Shown: piece by piece, positions 20,029-30,366 of the stretch
Numbering within the stretch: position 1 is the first letter of the stretch
Layout of the letters: each line of letters starts with the position of its first letter
Notes under the pieces: generated by a model
What the model was told of the DNA's origin: nothing
Databases searched by the model: none
The model's input: the letters and a program-made list of their open reading frames with translations, nothing else
Made by a program: the position numbers and the translations under genes
Origin: Dendrolimus kikuchii
Lineage: Eukaryota > Arthropoda > Insecta > Lepidoptera > Lasiocampidae
Assembly: GCA_019925095.2 (NCBI GenBank)
Contig: CM034407.1
Coordinates: 5,727,210-5,791,209, forward strand
DNA length: 64,000 nucleotides
Reading direction: 5' to 3'

Positions 20029-20658
20029 AAATCCTAAGACCCCCGTTTATATAGGAGTTTCACTTCAAAAAACATCCATGGTCTAAAATTATGCCGCCTC
20101 TCACTACGTCTACTCTAAAATTTTGCTGCCCCTCCACGCGGCTGTAATGCTTTTTCATGATAGAAAAAATCCGAATACTCCCCGTCTACATATAATAGTA
20201 AGTACAGTACAAGTAGTATAAGTGCCACTGTTATCAGCTGTGTATTGGAGTTCAATAATGTGAGCGAAACGTTTGAAACGATGCAGATGTATCTCCAGAA
20301 TCTTGGTAATTTTATGCGTATTAATTTCTTAATGGCGGTTATTATAAATTAACAAAAGTTAGTCCTTCCTTTGGAATTATATTTTGTTAGACTGAACATG
20401 TGACTACCTAGTGTTAAACTAGATGGCACCACTAAGAATTTTACAAGGCGCTATGGTTTTCAATAGTTTTTCAGATAGATATATGTTATGATAATGTTTT
20501 ACGCAGACAAGTTTTTCGGAATCTTAGCTAAATTTTTGGAAAGTGGACAGTTTACTTTACTGTTTAAGTACGCTGCGCCATTTAATAAGAAGTTAACATG
20601 TCAATTGTCAAGTAGTGGAACAGGAAAACGCGTCATTAAAAAGAAAAGAGAGATATAT

Positions 20659-21101
20659 GTAGGCTATAGCTCTTTCGCTCTAAAGGTATGTATCACTCCT
20701 TTTGCTCATTTAACTCAACAGACTTCAATAGAGATCGTCGTTAGACAATCGCACACAGTCCACTGCGGAACGTAGGCCTCCCCAAGTCGGCGCCACTAAT
20801 CTTTGTCCTTCAACTTCCTCACCCAGCGCCTACCGGCGACCTTGCGCGGTTCGTCGGATCATCGGGGTTGAGGGCGTCCGACACTATGTTCAATAGTCAT
20901 ACAGAGTAGAAATCGAAATGACGCGTCATTCTGATATCTTTGCGACGGCTCCCGCTCTAGTTCTATTAAGAGCCGAAAGAAGTAGAGTGCGCCGTGTTGC
21001 GACACGCACGGCGAAATTTTAATTCATATTCCCACTATGTAAACAAAACATAAATATTGTTATATTGCTTCAAAGAGAACAAAGATGATTATGCAATATT
21101 T
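20659..21101. other. Spacer with an old LINE/SINE fragment
   Basis: 20,752-20,885 (CAGTCCACTGCGGAACGTAG, GCCTCCCCAAGTCGGCGCC) resembles the widespread arthropod cac(t)gctggacataggcctccccaa repeat. The rest is unassigned. Confidence 0.45.
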
Positions 21102-21284
21102 TTGAACTCGATGAAACGAAAAAGCAACACTAAAAAGAGATGAACGCATAACTCTATAGGACTAAGTCTGCGATAGAATGAGATAGAATACATTATATTT
21201 AATCATTTAAACACTATGCTCATACAGATAGACTTGGAAATGTTTTGAAGTATTTTGTTGATACTTCAAATTTCGTGTTTTAAA

Positions 21285-21751
21285 GATTAAATAATTATAT
21301 CAAACTAAAACTAACTTAAAACATGTAATTAAATACTAAAGATAAATTAACTTATAAATATAAATATAAACTTAAAAATAAACTACATAAAAACTAAATA
21401 AAAAAGGGAAAACGCCTAAAAATAAGTTAATGGTCCCAAACCACTGTCATTTGCCGGGAACGTTCCCAGAGGGCTGGCGGCGCTACCACGTTGTATAGCA
21501 ACGCTTAATCTTTGAGCAAAATAGACGCCAGCCTTCTGGTCGCGTGTGGCGTCTACCAGACGTTTGGTGACGTCACGGTAGACCTTTAGGGCGTCAGTAC
21601 CCCACGGACCCAGAGTTTTTACCCCAAATGCCGCAAATGTGTAACCATTTCCAATTGTGGCATATTTGCGGTGCTTGAGAGCCTCCAGTTAATTTATTTT
21701 TAGTATTTAATTATATATTTTAAATTAGTTTTAGTTTGATATTATTTGATT
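21285..21751 (-). mobile_element. V retroelement insertion with inverted 3' UTR copy
   Basis: The segment 21,285-21,351 (3' UTR side of the V fragment) reappears as its reverse complement at 21,688-21,751 at the 5' junction, about 90% identical over 64 bp. The V coding fragment lies between. An inverted copy of the 3' end at the 5' end is not a normal truncation product. Confidence 0.75.
21416..21690 (-). pseudogene. V-domain C-terminal fragment
   Basis: The minus frame reads LEALKHRKYATIGNGYTFAA, FGVKTLGPWGTDALKVYRDV, KRLVDATRDQKAGVYFAQR, LSVAIQRGSAAS and PLGTFPANDSGLGPLTYF, then stop: 91 codons without interruption. It matches the final third of 6,595-7,495. The upstream part is missing. 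Confidence 0.8.
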
Positions 21752-21903
21752 TGTTGTAATGTTATTAATTAATATTAGAAAATAATTATATTATAACGAT
21801 ATAGTATATGAAATGTGACGTCACATAATTTAGAATCCCTCCCACCCCTTGTCGAGCTTTGTTTCACTTCTACTGCGTGTGAACTGCACACAGATTTTTT
21901 TTT

Positions 21904-22128
21904 TAAATAATCGTTAGACAAACACATACATTGCATATCCCCAAATTAAGCAAGTTACACTTGTGTTATGGGTAATATACAATGGACTACTCTGGGGCCG
22001 ACCCACACACAAATAACGGAGAAAATTCGTTTCCAAAATTTACCATACCAGAAATCGAACTCAGAGCCTCTGCGTTGTAGTGAGGTAAGCCGGTAAAGGC
22101 TTAACCCGCTCAACCAAAGAGACCGTCA
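21904..22128 (-). mobile_element. SINE-L copy 1, tRNA-derived head
   Basis: The minus strand starts GACGGTCTCTTTGGTTGAGCG. It has an A-box-like TTGGTTGAGCGGG (about 22,105-22,117) and a B-box-like GAGTTCGATTTC (22,051-22,062) at tRNA-like spacing, followed by the body GGCCCCAGAGTAGTCCATTG, ATATTACCCATAACACAAG and GTTTGTCTAACGATTATT. This is a Pol III SINE and not a tRNA gene: there is no intact acceptor stem. Confidence 0.82.
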
Positions 22129-22720
22129 TTCCTGCGGGGTTCCCGGGATAAACAATATCACACATTTTGTTACATAAAATTTGCTATCGATCAATTAACT
22201 AATCACACTGGAGTTCGATTTTTTTAATCCGGCCTTTTTAAATAATTCCCAGAAAAATAGAAAGCAACGCAAATTTTAAGTCTAAGAATTTGCTATTGAT
22301 CAGCGAAAACCGCATAGAAAGCGGCCCAGTAGTTTTTAGGTGAATCCAGAATAACGGACAATAAATTTAAAAAAAATTGCATCATATTCCCCATCGTTTA
22401 TATAGGGTATTCAAGTTCTTTTTTTAAATAGCTTCAATCTACAGACACGGTATCATTATATTAATACGTGCAGCCAAAACTTTGTACCCCTTTTTACGAA
22501 TATTGCGCGAGTGTTGGAGTTTGAAATTTCGCACACTTATAGTTTATATAGAGAAGGAGTGCAGAATGCTAATATTTTTTTAAATTATGCATTAAATCAA
22601 TAAAGAAATACATTACACACACTACCATGTATTTGACACACACACGCATATATACTCTTTCGTTTATTGTTCAAGTCAAATTAACAGTGTAGCCTTGGCA
22701 AAATCTGTGATTATAGAAGT
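22129..22720. other. Unassigned
   Basis: No gene or repeat recognised in this AT-rich stretch. Confidence 0.4.
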
Positions 22721-23295
22721 ACTAGCGGCCCCGGCAGACGTCGTCCTGCCTTTAAAAAATAAAATTGTAGAACCCGATCCCAGCGCCACGTACCGGTTCT
22801 AATTGCGAATCTAAACCATCCGGGTACCCACTCAAACACACAAAAACAAAATCACCAAAATCGCTCCCGGTGGTTAGGAGGATTTCAGAACTCGATCTCA
22901 GCGCCACCTACCGGTTCTAATTGTGAATCTAAAAGAGTAATATATTATTTTTTATTCTAAGTCATGACAAAATAAGATTAAAAATCTTGCCAAAAAATTA
23001 AAGTTTATAATTAACAAATAAAAAATAGGGGTTGATCGTAGAGGGGTGAAAATTTAGGGTTGTATGTATTTTTGTATGGTGTATCATAAAAAAATAGAAA
23101 TTAAAAATTATGTCTAAAAAAATAAAAATAAATATTTAGGGGTGGACTACCCCTAACATTTAGGGGGATGAAAAATAGATGTTGGCCGATTCTCATAGAT
23201 ACAGGATAAGCACAAAAAATTTCATCAAAATCGGTCCAACCGTTTCGGAGGAGTATGGCAACGAAAACTGTGACACGAGAATTTTATATATTAGA
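22721..23295 (+). mobile_element. Rep-C copy 4 (long subfamily)
   Basis: ACTAGCGGCCCCGGCAGACG to GACACGAGAATTTTATATAT. It has the long interior (GGGGTTGATCGTAGAGGGG, GGTTGTATGTATTTTTGTAT, GGCCGATTCTCATAGATA) shared with copies 1 and 8. Confidence 0.8.
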
Positions 23296-23403
23296 TAGTC
23301 TTTGACAACAGAACCTTAATAGTGTTCAAAGTTATAATTTAAATTAATTATGGTCGAATTTCGACCACTGGGCGACCACTAGTTTTTAGAATTTTATAAT
23401 ATT

Positions 23404-23885
23404 GTTACGAGTTGCAGGACTCGAATTATAATACCGTTGAAATTATTATAGTTTATTAGAACCTTACAAACACGTATAACACAGGTACAAATATAACCGA
23501 ACAAAACAAGCCCAAACGTAATGCAGAAGGTCGTAATTCAACAAGACACGCAAAGTCCGTCACTATTAGATTCCCGATTGTAGTACACACGTCTCACTTT
23601 GATCGTGGTTCTCGCTCGACTGCCCCCTCTCCATGGGGCCCTGGTTTTATACCTCACAAATACAAATAGCTCGCCCGGCAAGCGTCGACATAATTTCCTA
23701 GAATCAGCTTGTACTCATAATCCGTAACACCTGGCTAATGACAATAGGCTGTGCTCCACAATAAGTAAACAAAAGAAGACGATCATAAAAGAATTACGAT
23801 TAGTTCAAATGCTGGCAAGTAATAAAATGTGCTTCTACAGATCTGTACGTGGAATTGGTCTTTTTCGGCGCCTAGGTTGTAAGAA
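23404..23885 (-). mobile_element. LTR-M copy 1 (solo LTR)
   Basis: On the minus strand: GGTATAAAACCAGGGCCCC (TATA box and start region), GTTATATTTGTACCTGTGTT, an AATAAA signal (TCTAATAAACTATAATAA) and the end GAGTCCTGCAACTCGTAACA. The order promoter, poly-A signal, CA end is that of an LTR. Copies at 27,870 and 51,107 share most blocks. There is no internal region on either side, so it is solo. It is probably Ty3/gypsy-like, but I cannot prove the group. Confidence 0.72.
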
Positions 23886-24384
23886 TATTGTACATATTTT
23901 TATGCTTAATTTATCCCTGAAAGTTATTGCAATACGAAATATTACAATATGAAATTATCCTTTCAACATAGTAATATTAATATCCACACATAACTTAAAA
24001 CCATTCAGTAGAGAATCCTATTATTGGAATATCTGCAATATTGAATATGTAATAAATCTTATGAGAATCATTATATGCGATCTATCAATTGACAATGCGC
24101 GATTTGTCATTCACACGGGTATAAGGACGATAGAGGAATGCGTGGGGGTAAAATGTCCTTTGCGAAACGTTCAAGGCTGTTTCACTTGTTACTCAAGACT
24201 CAATAGGACCAAACTATTTGAGTTTGTTACACACTTTAGTAGGGGAGCCCAAGCGGCGATTTTGGGATTTACTCAAGCGTATCAGAATAGCATAAAGGGG
24301 GTTCTTGCACTCTGTTATGTACCCCATGTATGCCATGTGAAAAGGCATGCATCATATAACCTTTTTTTCTTTTTAGATTCTAAT
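23886..24384. other. Spacer with a TIR-element-like fragment
   Basis: 24,238-24,330 (TAGGGGAGCCCAAGCGGCGA, TTTTGGGATTTACTCAAGCG) resembles the end of a widespread lepidopteran inverted-repeat element and starts with the same TAGGGGAG as the element at 9,259. The 130-codon frame 24,061-24,453 runs from this into LINE-B and is not a gene. Confidence 0.45.
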
Positions 24385-24960
24385 CTTACATACATACATA
24401 ACTTCACGCCGGTTCCCTTGCGGGGTAGGCACGAACAACAGAGCGCCATTTAGGCTTATTCTTACACACCTCACTTGCTTCTTAGACATTCAAAGCTCTT
24501 GTCATGCAAGCTCGTCTGTTCTTAAGGCTCCTGACATCACCTTCTGCTAGTACACGATCAATTTGATCATGGAAGGTGTGTCGTGGCCTTCCACGATTTC
24601 TGCATCCATCCATTTTTGCATTGTATATCTGTTTAGTCATTCTTTCATCATGCATTCTTTCCACATGCCCGAGCCAACGGAGCATTCCTTGCCTTACCTT
24701 CACCCCGACACTCTTTCAGATCAACTCTCTTTCTTATTTCGGTATTACGAACGCGGTCCGCGAGCGTCACTTCGCAGATTTTGCGCAGTGCTTGCATCTC
24801 GACCGCGTTTACTCTACTTTCATGCTCTCTCTTCCATACCCAACTCTCGCTTCCATACGTGAGCGTAGATACCAGCCTCTTAGCCTCTTGGGCTCCCCTT
24901 CTTCTGCACATGCACAAATTTCACTACACACCACTGTAACAGTAACACTCTACACTAGGA
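24385..24960 (-). mobile_element. LINE-B copy 5, longest RT C-terminus
   Basis: The minus strand encodes AKRLVSTLTYGSESWVWKRE, RVNAVEMQALRKICEVTLAD, RVRNTEIRKRV and, after a frameshift, VRQGMLRWLGHVERM, GRPRHTFHDQIDRVLAEGD. TYGSE.W..K..E...NA.EM..LR.ICGVT.ADR.RN is the thumb/connection region of RTE-like and related non-LTR reverse transcriptases. Tail (TGTA)n at 24,389-24,402. Frameshift and missing palm make it inactive. Confidence 0.85.
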
Positions 24961-24970
24961 TAAGTATCAT

Positions 24971-25411
24971 CTATATATATAAAATCAATTGCTGTTCGTT
25001 AGTCTCGCTAAAACTCGAGAACGACTGGACTAATTTGGCTAATCTTGGTTTTGAATTATTTGTGGAAGTCCAGGGAAGGTTTAAAACGTGAGTAAATATG
25101 AAAAAAATGCTTGGAATACAGCAAAAACAACAATTTCGCTTTCCCTTAGAAACTATTCCTACCTGTCAAACATTTGATATTCGTCCCGTCGTTTAGAAAT
25201 CAATTAAATTTAAAAGTCGTTCAGAAATCAAATTAAATTTAAAAGTGAGGTTTTTTTTTAATTTTTTTGGTTTTGAATGTCAAACGTTTGATGTTCGTTC
25301 CGGTTAAGTTTTCACCACATTTTTTACTAAAGTTGAAACATTCTGCAATTATCATTCAGATTTTTTATTTATTGATTCTAAGGCGGTATGAAGTTTGCCG
25401 GGTCAGACAGT
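24971..25411 (-). mobile_element. Rep-E copy 2 (inverted relative of 5,511)
   Basis: On the minus strand the order matches copy 1: GTCTGACCCGGCAAACTTC, the CGTTTGACATTCAAAACC block, ..CCAGTCGTTCTCGAGTTT, AGCGAGACTAACGAACAGC. It abuts LINE-B copy 5. Copy 2 has an insertion around 25,310-25,370. Confidence 0.75.
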
Positions 25412-25779
25412 ATTGTTATAAAATTGTAAACATGCCGTGTCTGTACGTTAACACCATTAAAAAAACAACTGGAATATACTATGTAAACGACGGAGAACAC
25501 GATACAATTTTTTTTGAGGTTTCATGTCTGTTTGGCATTCACGTAAAAACTACTCGGCCGATTTCGATGCGGGCTTTTGCTGATTTATAGCAAATACTTA
25601 GACTTAAAATCTGCACTGCTTTTTAATTTTTTCTAGGAATTATTAAAAATAGTCAGATTGAAAAAAAAAAACAATTCCTATGCGATTTTTTCACAAATCT
25701 ATAGCAAGTTTTATGTAATAAAATATGTGATACTTTTTTCCCGGGAGCGGTTTGATGTTGATCGAGTGCATAATTTTTT
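25412..25779. other. Spacer with a retroposon tail fragment
   Basis: 25,535-25,585 (AAAACTACTCGGCCGATTTC, GATGCGGG) resembles the contact-the-host end common to ACTAG-type elements. Otherwise unassigned. Confidence 0.4.
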
Positions 25780-25830
25780 GTCTGTGTGTGTGTGTAGTTC
25801 ACACGTAGTAGAAGTGAAACTTCAGAGAAT
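25780..25830 (+). mobile_element. Rep-F left end fragment (copy 3)
   Basis: TGTGTGTGTGTAGTTCACAC, GTAGTAGAAGTGAAACTTC: the left terminus only. A right-end fragment of Rep-F lies at 26,270-26,412 in the same orientation, so the two may be one element split by about 440 bp that includes Rep-A copy 10. Confidence 0.65.
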
Positions 25831-25898
25831 TTGCTTACAGATAATTCTTCTGTAACTATTAATATTAATATAATTCCTTTAACCTACATCCGGCAACA

Positions 25899-26130
25899 TC
25901 CTGGTAGGGTATTTGCTCGACTGGATGGCGACCACCCCTGGTCTAGAGTATGCCGCCATAACAACCTTGTGTTGTGTTCCGGCATTAGTGACCAGGTTCC
26001 AGTTTCCTTTAAGAGAGCAGCAGCGCATTTGTAGCACCTTTGGTGTTGCAAATGTCCATAGGCGATGGTAACCGCTTTCCATCAAGTGGGCCGTCTGCCT
26101 GTCTGCTGAACTCCTGCAATAAAAAAAAAA
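25899..26130 (+). mobile_element. Rep-A copy 10 (near short-class boundary)
   Basis: Starts CCTGGTAGGGTATTTGCTCG and ends CTCCTGCAATAAAAAAAAAA. It is close to the short-class start but lacks the first bases. Confidence 0.87.
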
Positions 26131-26269
26131 TAAACATACTATAATTCAAATTAAACTTCTTAAGTATCACTTTCAATTTTTTTACTGTTTTAGTCTAAAA
26201 AATATAATTAACAGTTTTATATCGGTCCAAATTGGACCTGTGTTTAATCATCGATCTTATTGACTCTCT

Positions 26270-26412
26270 AATCTGTGCTGCATAATGTAAAACTCGTATT
26301 TCATTGTCTCGCAGACTTAGTCCTATAGATTTATATGTTTATCTCTTTTTAGTATAGCTTTTTCGCTTCATCGAGTTTCAAATCACAACGATTCTAAAGA
26401 AGTTTCACTTCA
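26270..26412 (+). mobile_element. Rep-F right end fragment (copy 4)
   Basis: CAGACTTAGTCCTATAGATT, TCATCGAGTTTCAAATCACA, TCTAAAGAAGTTTCACTTCA. Matches the right half of copy 1. Confidence 0.7.
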
Positions 26413-26574
26413 ATTAGCTTATTCCGACACAGTTTTTACTAAAACGATAGCTTAGTTGCTTAATATGACAATTTTGATATTTATTAGATATGTTTAGTAC
26501 AGATGTTGTTATGTATGCCTTTAGTAACATTACTTATTTTTCACTGGAATCTTCGGAATTCATATAATTTCATA

Positions 26575-26817
26575 CTTTTTTTTATTTTTTTTATTGCAGG
26601 AGTCCAGCAGACAGGCAGACGGCCCACTTGATGGAAAGAGGTTACCGTCGCCTATGGACATTTGCAACACCAAAGGTGCTACAAATGCGCTGCTGCTCTC
26701 TTAAGGGAGAATGGAACCTGGCCACTAATGCCGGAACAGAACTCAAGGTTGTTATGGCTGCATACTCTAGACCAGGGGTGGTAGCCATCCAGTCGGGCAA
26801 ATACCCTACTACCTGGC
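26575..26817 (-). mobile_element. Rep-A copy 11 (short class)
   Basis: T-run interrupted by A, ATTGCAGGAGTCCAGCAG; ends at ACTACCTGGC, the short-class boundary. Confidence 0.87.
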
Positions 26818-27869
26818 TAAATACTAAAAACATACTAAAAAATCCACAATGCTGAAAGTACTTATTGATTTTATATACTGGCAAAATAGCTGTAATATAC
26901 GTCACCTGTCAAACGTCGACAAAATCGCAGGCATATCCTAGTTTTATATATGGCTGAATAATCAAAAACATTAACTTTTGTGCGGAATGAAACAATTTGA
27001 ATCTTTCTAAGAATCCGTTTGAAGATCTTCCCTTTAGGATATCGTACTTACTTTATTATTTATCAAAGCATCAAAGCATAATTGTTCCTTTAACTGTCGG
27101 ATGGATTAACAGTGATTTGGAGTCTTGCAGATAAACCCAAGAGCATTAATTATTACTTAAAGGCAAACATTCAATTTAAATTAAAACGTACAATATTAGA
27201 TAGTTACAAGAGAGGTGAAAGTGATATATTTAGGCACGAGATGGTTTGGCGAACGAGAGCAGCGAGGGCACTAATAATTCGAGTGCGTAAATATGCCTTT
27301 CATCTGAGGTTAACACTGTACTTTTCATTTTGAATATGAGGAAAGTAGATTGTTGCGGGCAGAGGTTACCCTCCTGACCCGCCCGCCGGAGCACACCTAA
27401 TCTCCACGCCTTGCATACCGCCGACGCCAATAGCTCGCGCAATTAGCAGCTAGGCGTCGGACGAAACGTGAGATATAGGAGCGGCCTTGGAGGCCGAAAA
27501 CTTACTTGCGACTTACTACTCTTACACCATTCTTACTCGACTCTCTCGCGCACTTACTTATTCTATGTATAATTTAATTTATGTAAATAGTTTCATAATA
27601 ATCATACAGTCGATTCTATATCGAGTTTCATTTTTAAAAACGAAGCAATTGCCACAAATATAGATAAAAACTGATTAGTTAAACAATCAACTACTTCTCT
27701 AATAAAATCAGCCTTTAAATCCATATCTAAATCTGATGAAACGTCATCACGTACGTCATATATGCAACGTCAAGTAATTTTTTTTCTGTGGCATTCTACC
27801 AGCCAGTATTTTTTTTTGTCACCGATGATAGTAAATATTTTGCTCAAATTTATGTAACTATATAGCTCA
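26818..27869. other. 1 kb unassigned, with a GC-rich block
   Basis: 27,350-27,545 is GC-rich (CTGACCCGCCCGCCGGAGC, GAGCGGCCTTGGAGGCCG) in AT-rich surroundings and could be the end of an LTR or LINE. The frame 27,112-27,333 (73 codons, + strand) has RHEMVWRTRAARALIIRV but no domain I can name. Confidence 0.35.
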
Positions 27870-28303
27870 TTGAACGTACACACGTCTTGCTCGTATCGTA
27901 ATCGTCGCTTGACTGTCTCACTTCGTTCGGGCATTGTTTTTATACTCAACTATACAAATACAATATGCCATACCTGCCAAGTGCTAGGTTAAGTAATTTT
28001 ATATTGCGATGCTATGAAAGGCTAGCTAAGTAATAAGTTCTCAGCTATGTTGAATAAGACCTATGTATTACACTTAGTTCGCAATAAAAATGATTTGATT
28101 TTGATTTTGCAGACGCAATTTCCCAGAAAACGTAATCCGCACACCTGCTTAATTATTCCTGCGAACGGCCATAAACTAGTACAATACACAATAGACTGTT
28201 TTTCTAAGTAAACAAAAGAAGTCCAAATGCCGTAAGGTAATAAACTGTGCTTTATGTCAGACAGGTGTGCATTCACTTTTGCCGGCATGTAACAGTATTA
28301 TGG
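27870..28303 (-). mobile_element. LTR-M copy 2, interrupted by a LINE-J tail
   Basis: The minus strand shares with copy 1 the block around GTTGAGTATAAAAACAATGC (TATA region), the ACGTGTGTACGTTC strip and GCACAGTTTATTACC..GGCATTTGGACTTCTTTTG. LINE-J copy 2 (27,983-28,108) lies inside it, so J inserted after the LTR. Confidence 0.65.
27983..28108 (+). mobile_element. LINE-J 3' end, copy 2
   Basis: Nearly identical to 7,608-7,708 (TATTGCGATGCTATGAAAGG, AAGTAATAAGTTCTCAGC, TTCGCAATAAAAATGATTTG) with a (GATTTT)n tail. Confidence 0.75.
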
Positions 28304-28770
28304 CAAGTATCAAAATAGAGTGAACCCTTAGGCAAAGTTCGACAAATACCAGCATATCTAAACATGTCAATTTCGCTAAAAGCCGATATTTCAATCATCA
28401 GATAAAAGTTATGGGTCGAAAAAATTATAATCTGACTGAATTCAAAAGTGAAACTATTCAACTGTTTTGTTCAAACAACAGTAATTTTTAATTTTCTCGT
28501 GTTTACTTTATTCTACGAATACATTTCATCTAGCCATTGAAAAATCGGCCCTAAGTGATTCTCCAAATGCAGCCGCTCTAGGACTCATGGTGTCATAAAT
28601 GAGAACTTGTAAAATCATAAGAACTTTTTTTATTTAAATCAATACGTGTCGTTATATTCGATGCCAAAGTCGTAAAATCCCCAACCTCCTCCTCTAATCT
28701 TTGAATAATGTGACGGGAAAGTTTTAAACACTATGATGTTGTAGATGTTGTAGCCTTATAAATTGAAAGA
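28304..28770. other. Unassigned
   Basis: AT-rich. No gene, RNA or repeat recognised. Confidence 0.4.
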
Positions 28771-29084
28771 TTTTTTTTTATTGCAAGATTTCATCAGACC
28801 GGTAGACGGCCCACTTCATGGAAAGCGGTTACCATCGCCCATGGACATTTGTAACACCAAAGGCGCTACAAATGCGCTGCTGCTCTCTTAAGGGAGACTG
28901 GAACCTGGTCACTAGTGCCGGATCACAACTCAAGGTTGTTATGGCGGCATAATCTAGACCAGGGGTGGTAGCCATCCAGTCGGGCAAATACCCTACCACC
29001 TGGCTTTGGGTTCTTTTGTCGCCTCTTACGACAGGCCGCCCGGCCGCAGAAAATTGTATTCTTTCTCCGTTCCTGCACGGATAG
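28771..29084 (-). mobile_element. Rep-A copy 12 (long class)
   Basis: Poly-T, ATTGCAAGATTTCATCAG (diverged end) to TTCCTGCACGGATAG. Full length. Confidence 0.87.
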
Positions 29085-29842
29085 AAATTAGTTTAAATAA
29101 AATTAGTTTAAAGTATGCTTTAAAATGGATTTTAGTTTCAATGGTTTTTAGCATTCTATAGATAAATAATGGAAATTGCGGACATTTGTTATCTTAACAA
29201 AATCCTTTATATTTGTGGAATGCCACCCATTTAGCTGATTTTTTGAAAATAAAACCGAAAAACAACTCTTTAAGTCCCTGAAAAACCTATTAATCTCTTT
29301 GGGTTTTATAACTCTTCTGATTAAATATTGAAACAAAAGATTCATTACAGGTAATTCTAGCGGAGAATATCAATAGTGTGTTACTGCGCAATATCCCTGT
29401 GGACACTAGGTTATTAACGGTGGAGCTAGTTCTGCACTTAATATCGATATATCGATAAAATTAATTACACAGATTCTCCTGTTTTACTCCTTCCTACAAC
29501 TACATGTGGGGCAGAGATATGTTGCCATCTGTGTGTGTTTCTCTATATGTCGACAATAAGTGGCGGAGAAAAACACGGTGTAATAATAATTCTTTGATTA
29601 AATTAAATTTTTATTACACGGTTGGACGCAACGGTGTGCCGACGCGGATTGACTTTATGAATTAATATAGTTTATGTTTAACTTACCACCAGATATAGTA
29701 AAAAGTAAAGTAAAAAAATGATACTGCCTAAATAGTAAATGATCGCCAAAGTTAAAACCCCATTCAAAATGGTTTTTTTAGATAGTAATGTGATTTTAAG
29801 GTTTTATAGCAATTAAACTCAGTATTTAACTCAATATTTAAT
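29085..29842. other. Unassigned
   Basis: AT-rich, with short ATCGATAT palindromes near 29,440. No gene recognised. Confidence 0.4.
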
Positions 29843-29999
29843 AGGGTTCGATTCCTGGTATAGTAAATTTCGGAAACGTCTGGGTGTCTGGGATCGGCCC
29901 CAGAGCAGTCCGTTGTATATTATCTATAAAACACAAGCGTAACTTGCTTAATGAGGATATAGAATATGTGTGTGTTGTCTGCCGATTATTATTATTATT
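29843..29999 (+). mobile_element. SINE-L copy 2 (starts at the B box)
   Basis: GGTTCGATTCCTGGTATAG, GGATCGGCCCCAGAGCAGTC, CTTGCTTAATGAGGATATAG, TGTCTGCCGATTATTATTATT. The A-box half is missing. Confidence 0.78.
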
Positions 30000-30103
30000 T
30001 AACGGAGCACTTTATTCGTAGGTTTTGGGAATAGACAGCAGAGTGAACGAAAAATAGTGATGTAACAACATGCAACTATATGACTAAAAACTAGTGCTGT
30101 GAC

Positions 30104-30358
30104 TAACTAACTAACTCCGTTGGCTCAGCGACCCAAAGTGAGTCTTGGCCTCCGAAACGAGAGCACGCCACTTTCCTCTGTCCTGCGCAGTGTCTTGCCA
30201 ATTGTGGGCTTGTAGTGCGGTCAGGTTAGCTTCCACCCTATCCTTCCAGCGATACTTGGGACGACCAACCGGTCGCCGACCGACTGCTCGCCCCAAGTAT
30301 GCTTTCTTCACTCCCCGATCCTCCTCCATCCGCCCTACATGACCGAGCCAGCGGAGAC
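30104..30358 (-). mobile_element. Second LINE type: RT C-terminus with (GTTA)n tail
   Basis: The minus frame reads LRWLGHVGRMEEDRGVKKAY, GRRPVGRPKYRWKDRVEANL, NWQDTAQDRGKWRALVSEAK, then stop and GTTAGTTAGTTAG. LRW.GHV.RM..GRP..RW.D.V..D...A.DR..WR is a non-LTR RT C-terminus but of a different family from LINE-B. GCTGTGAC at 30,096-30,103 and 30,359-30,366 may be an 8-bp target duplication. Confidence 0.82.
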
Positions 30359-30366
30359 GCTGTGAC

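Larger units (their letters stand above)
18601..20658. repeat. Large foldback: inverted repeat with about 0.65-kb arms
   Basis: Left arm 18,601-19,277 is the reverse complement of right arm 20,028-20,658, with small indels and scattered mismatches. Examples: CACTACTTGACAATTGACAT (18,653) pairs with ATGTCAATTGTCAAGTAGTG (20,598-20,617), and TATTCGGATTTTTTCTATCA (19,126) pairs with TGATAGAAAAAATCCGAATA (20,158). The 750-bp centre contains a tandem arm segment, a 78-bp palindrome, Rep-A copy 9, a CCTAA block and Rep-G copy 2. No protein frame runs through the arms. Confidence 0.88.
21102..21897 (-). mobile_element. Rep-F copy 2, interrupted by a retroelement fragment
   Basis: The minus strand reads GTGTGCAGTTCACACGCAGT, AGAAGTGAAAC.. 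at 21,897 to 21,861, GACAAGGGGTGGGAGGGATT and, at the far end, TCATCGAGTTCAAA near 21,102. About 470 bp (21,285-21,755) absent from copy 1 is inserted: a V-domain fragment with inverted flanks. Confidence 0.78.

Noticed and set aside
22040..22128. tRNA gene
   Set aside because: A- and B-box motifs are present but there is no acceptor stem or anticodon arm of normal geometry, and the body is shared with two other SINE copies.
24061..24453. 130-codon frame
   Set aside because: It runs from an inverted-repeat-element fragment into the antisense of LINE-B.
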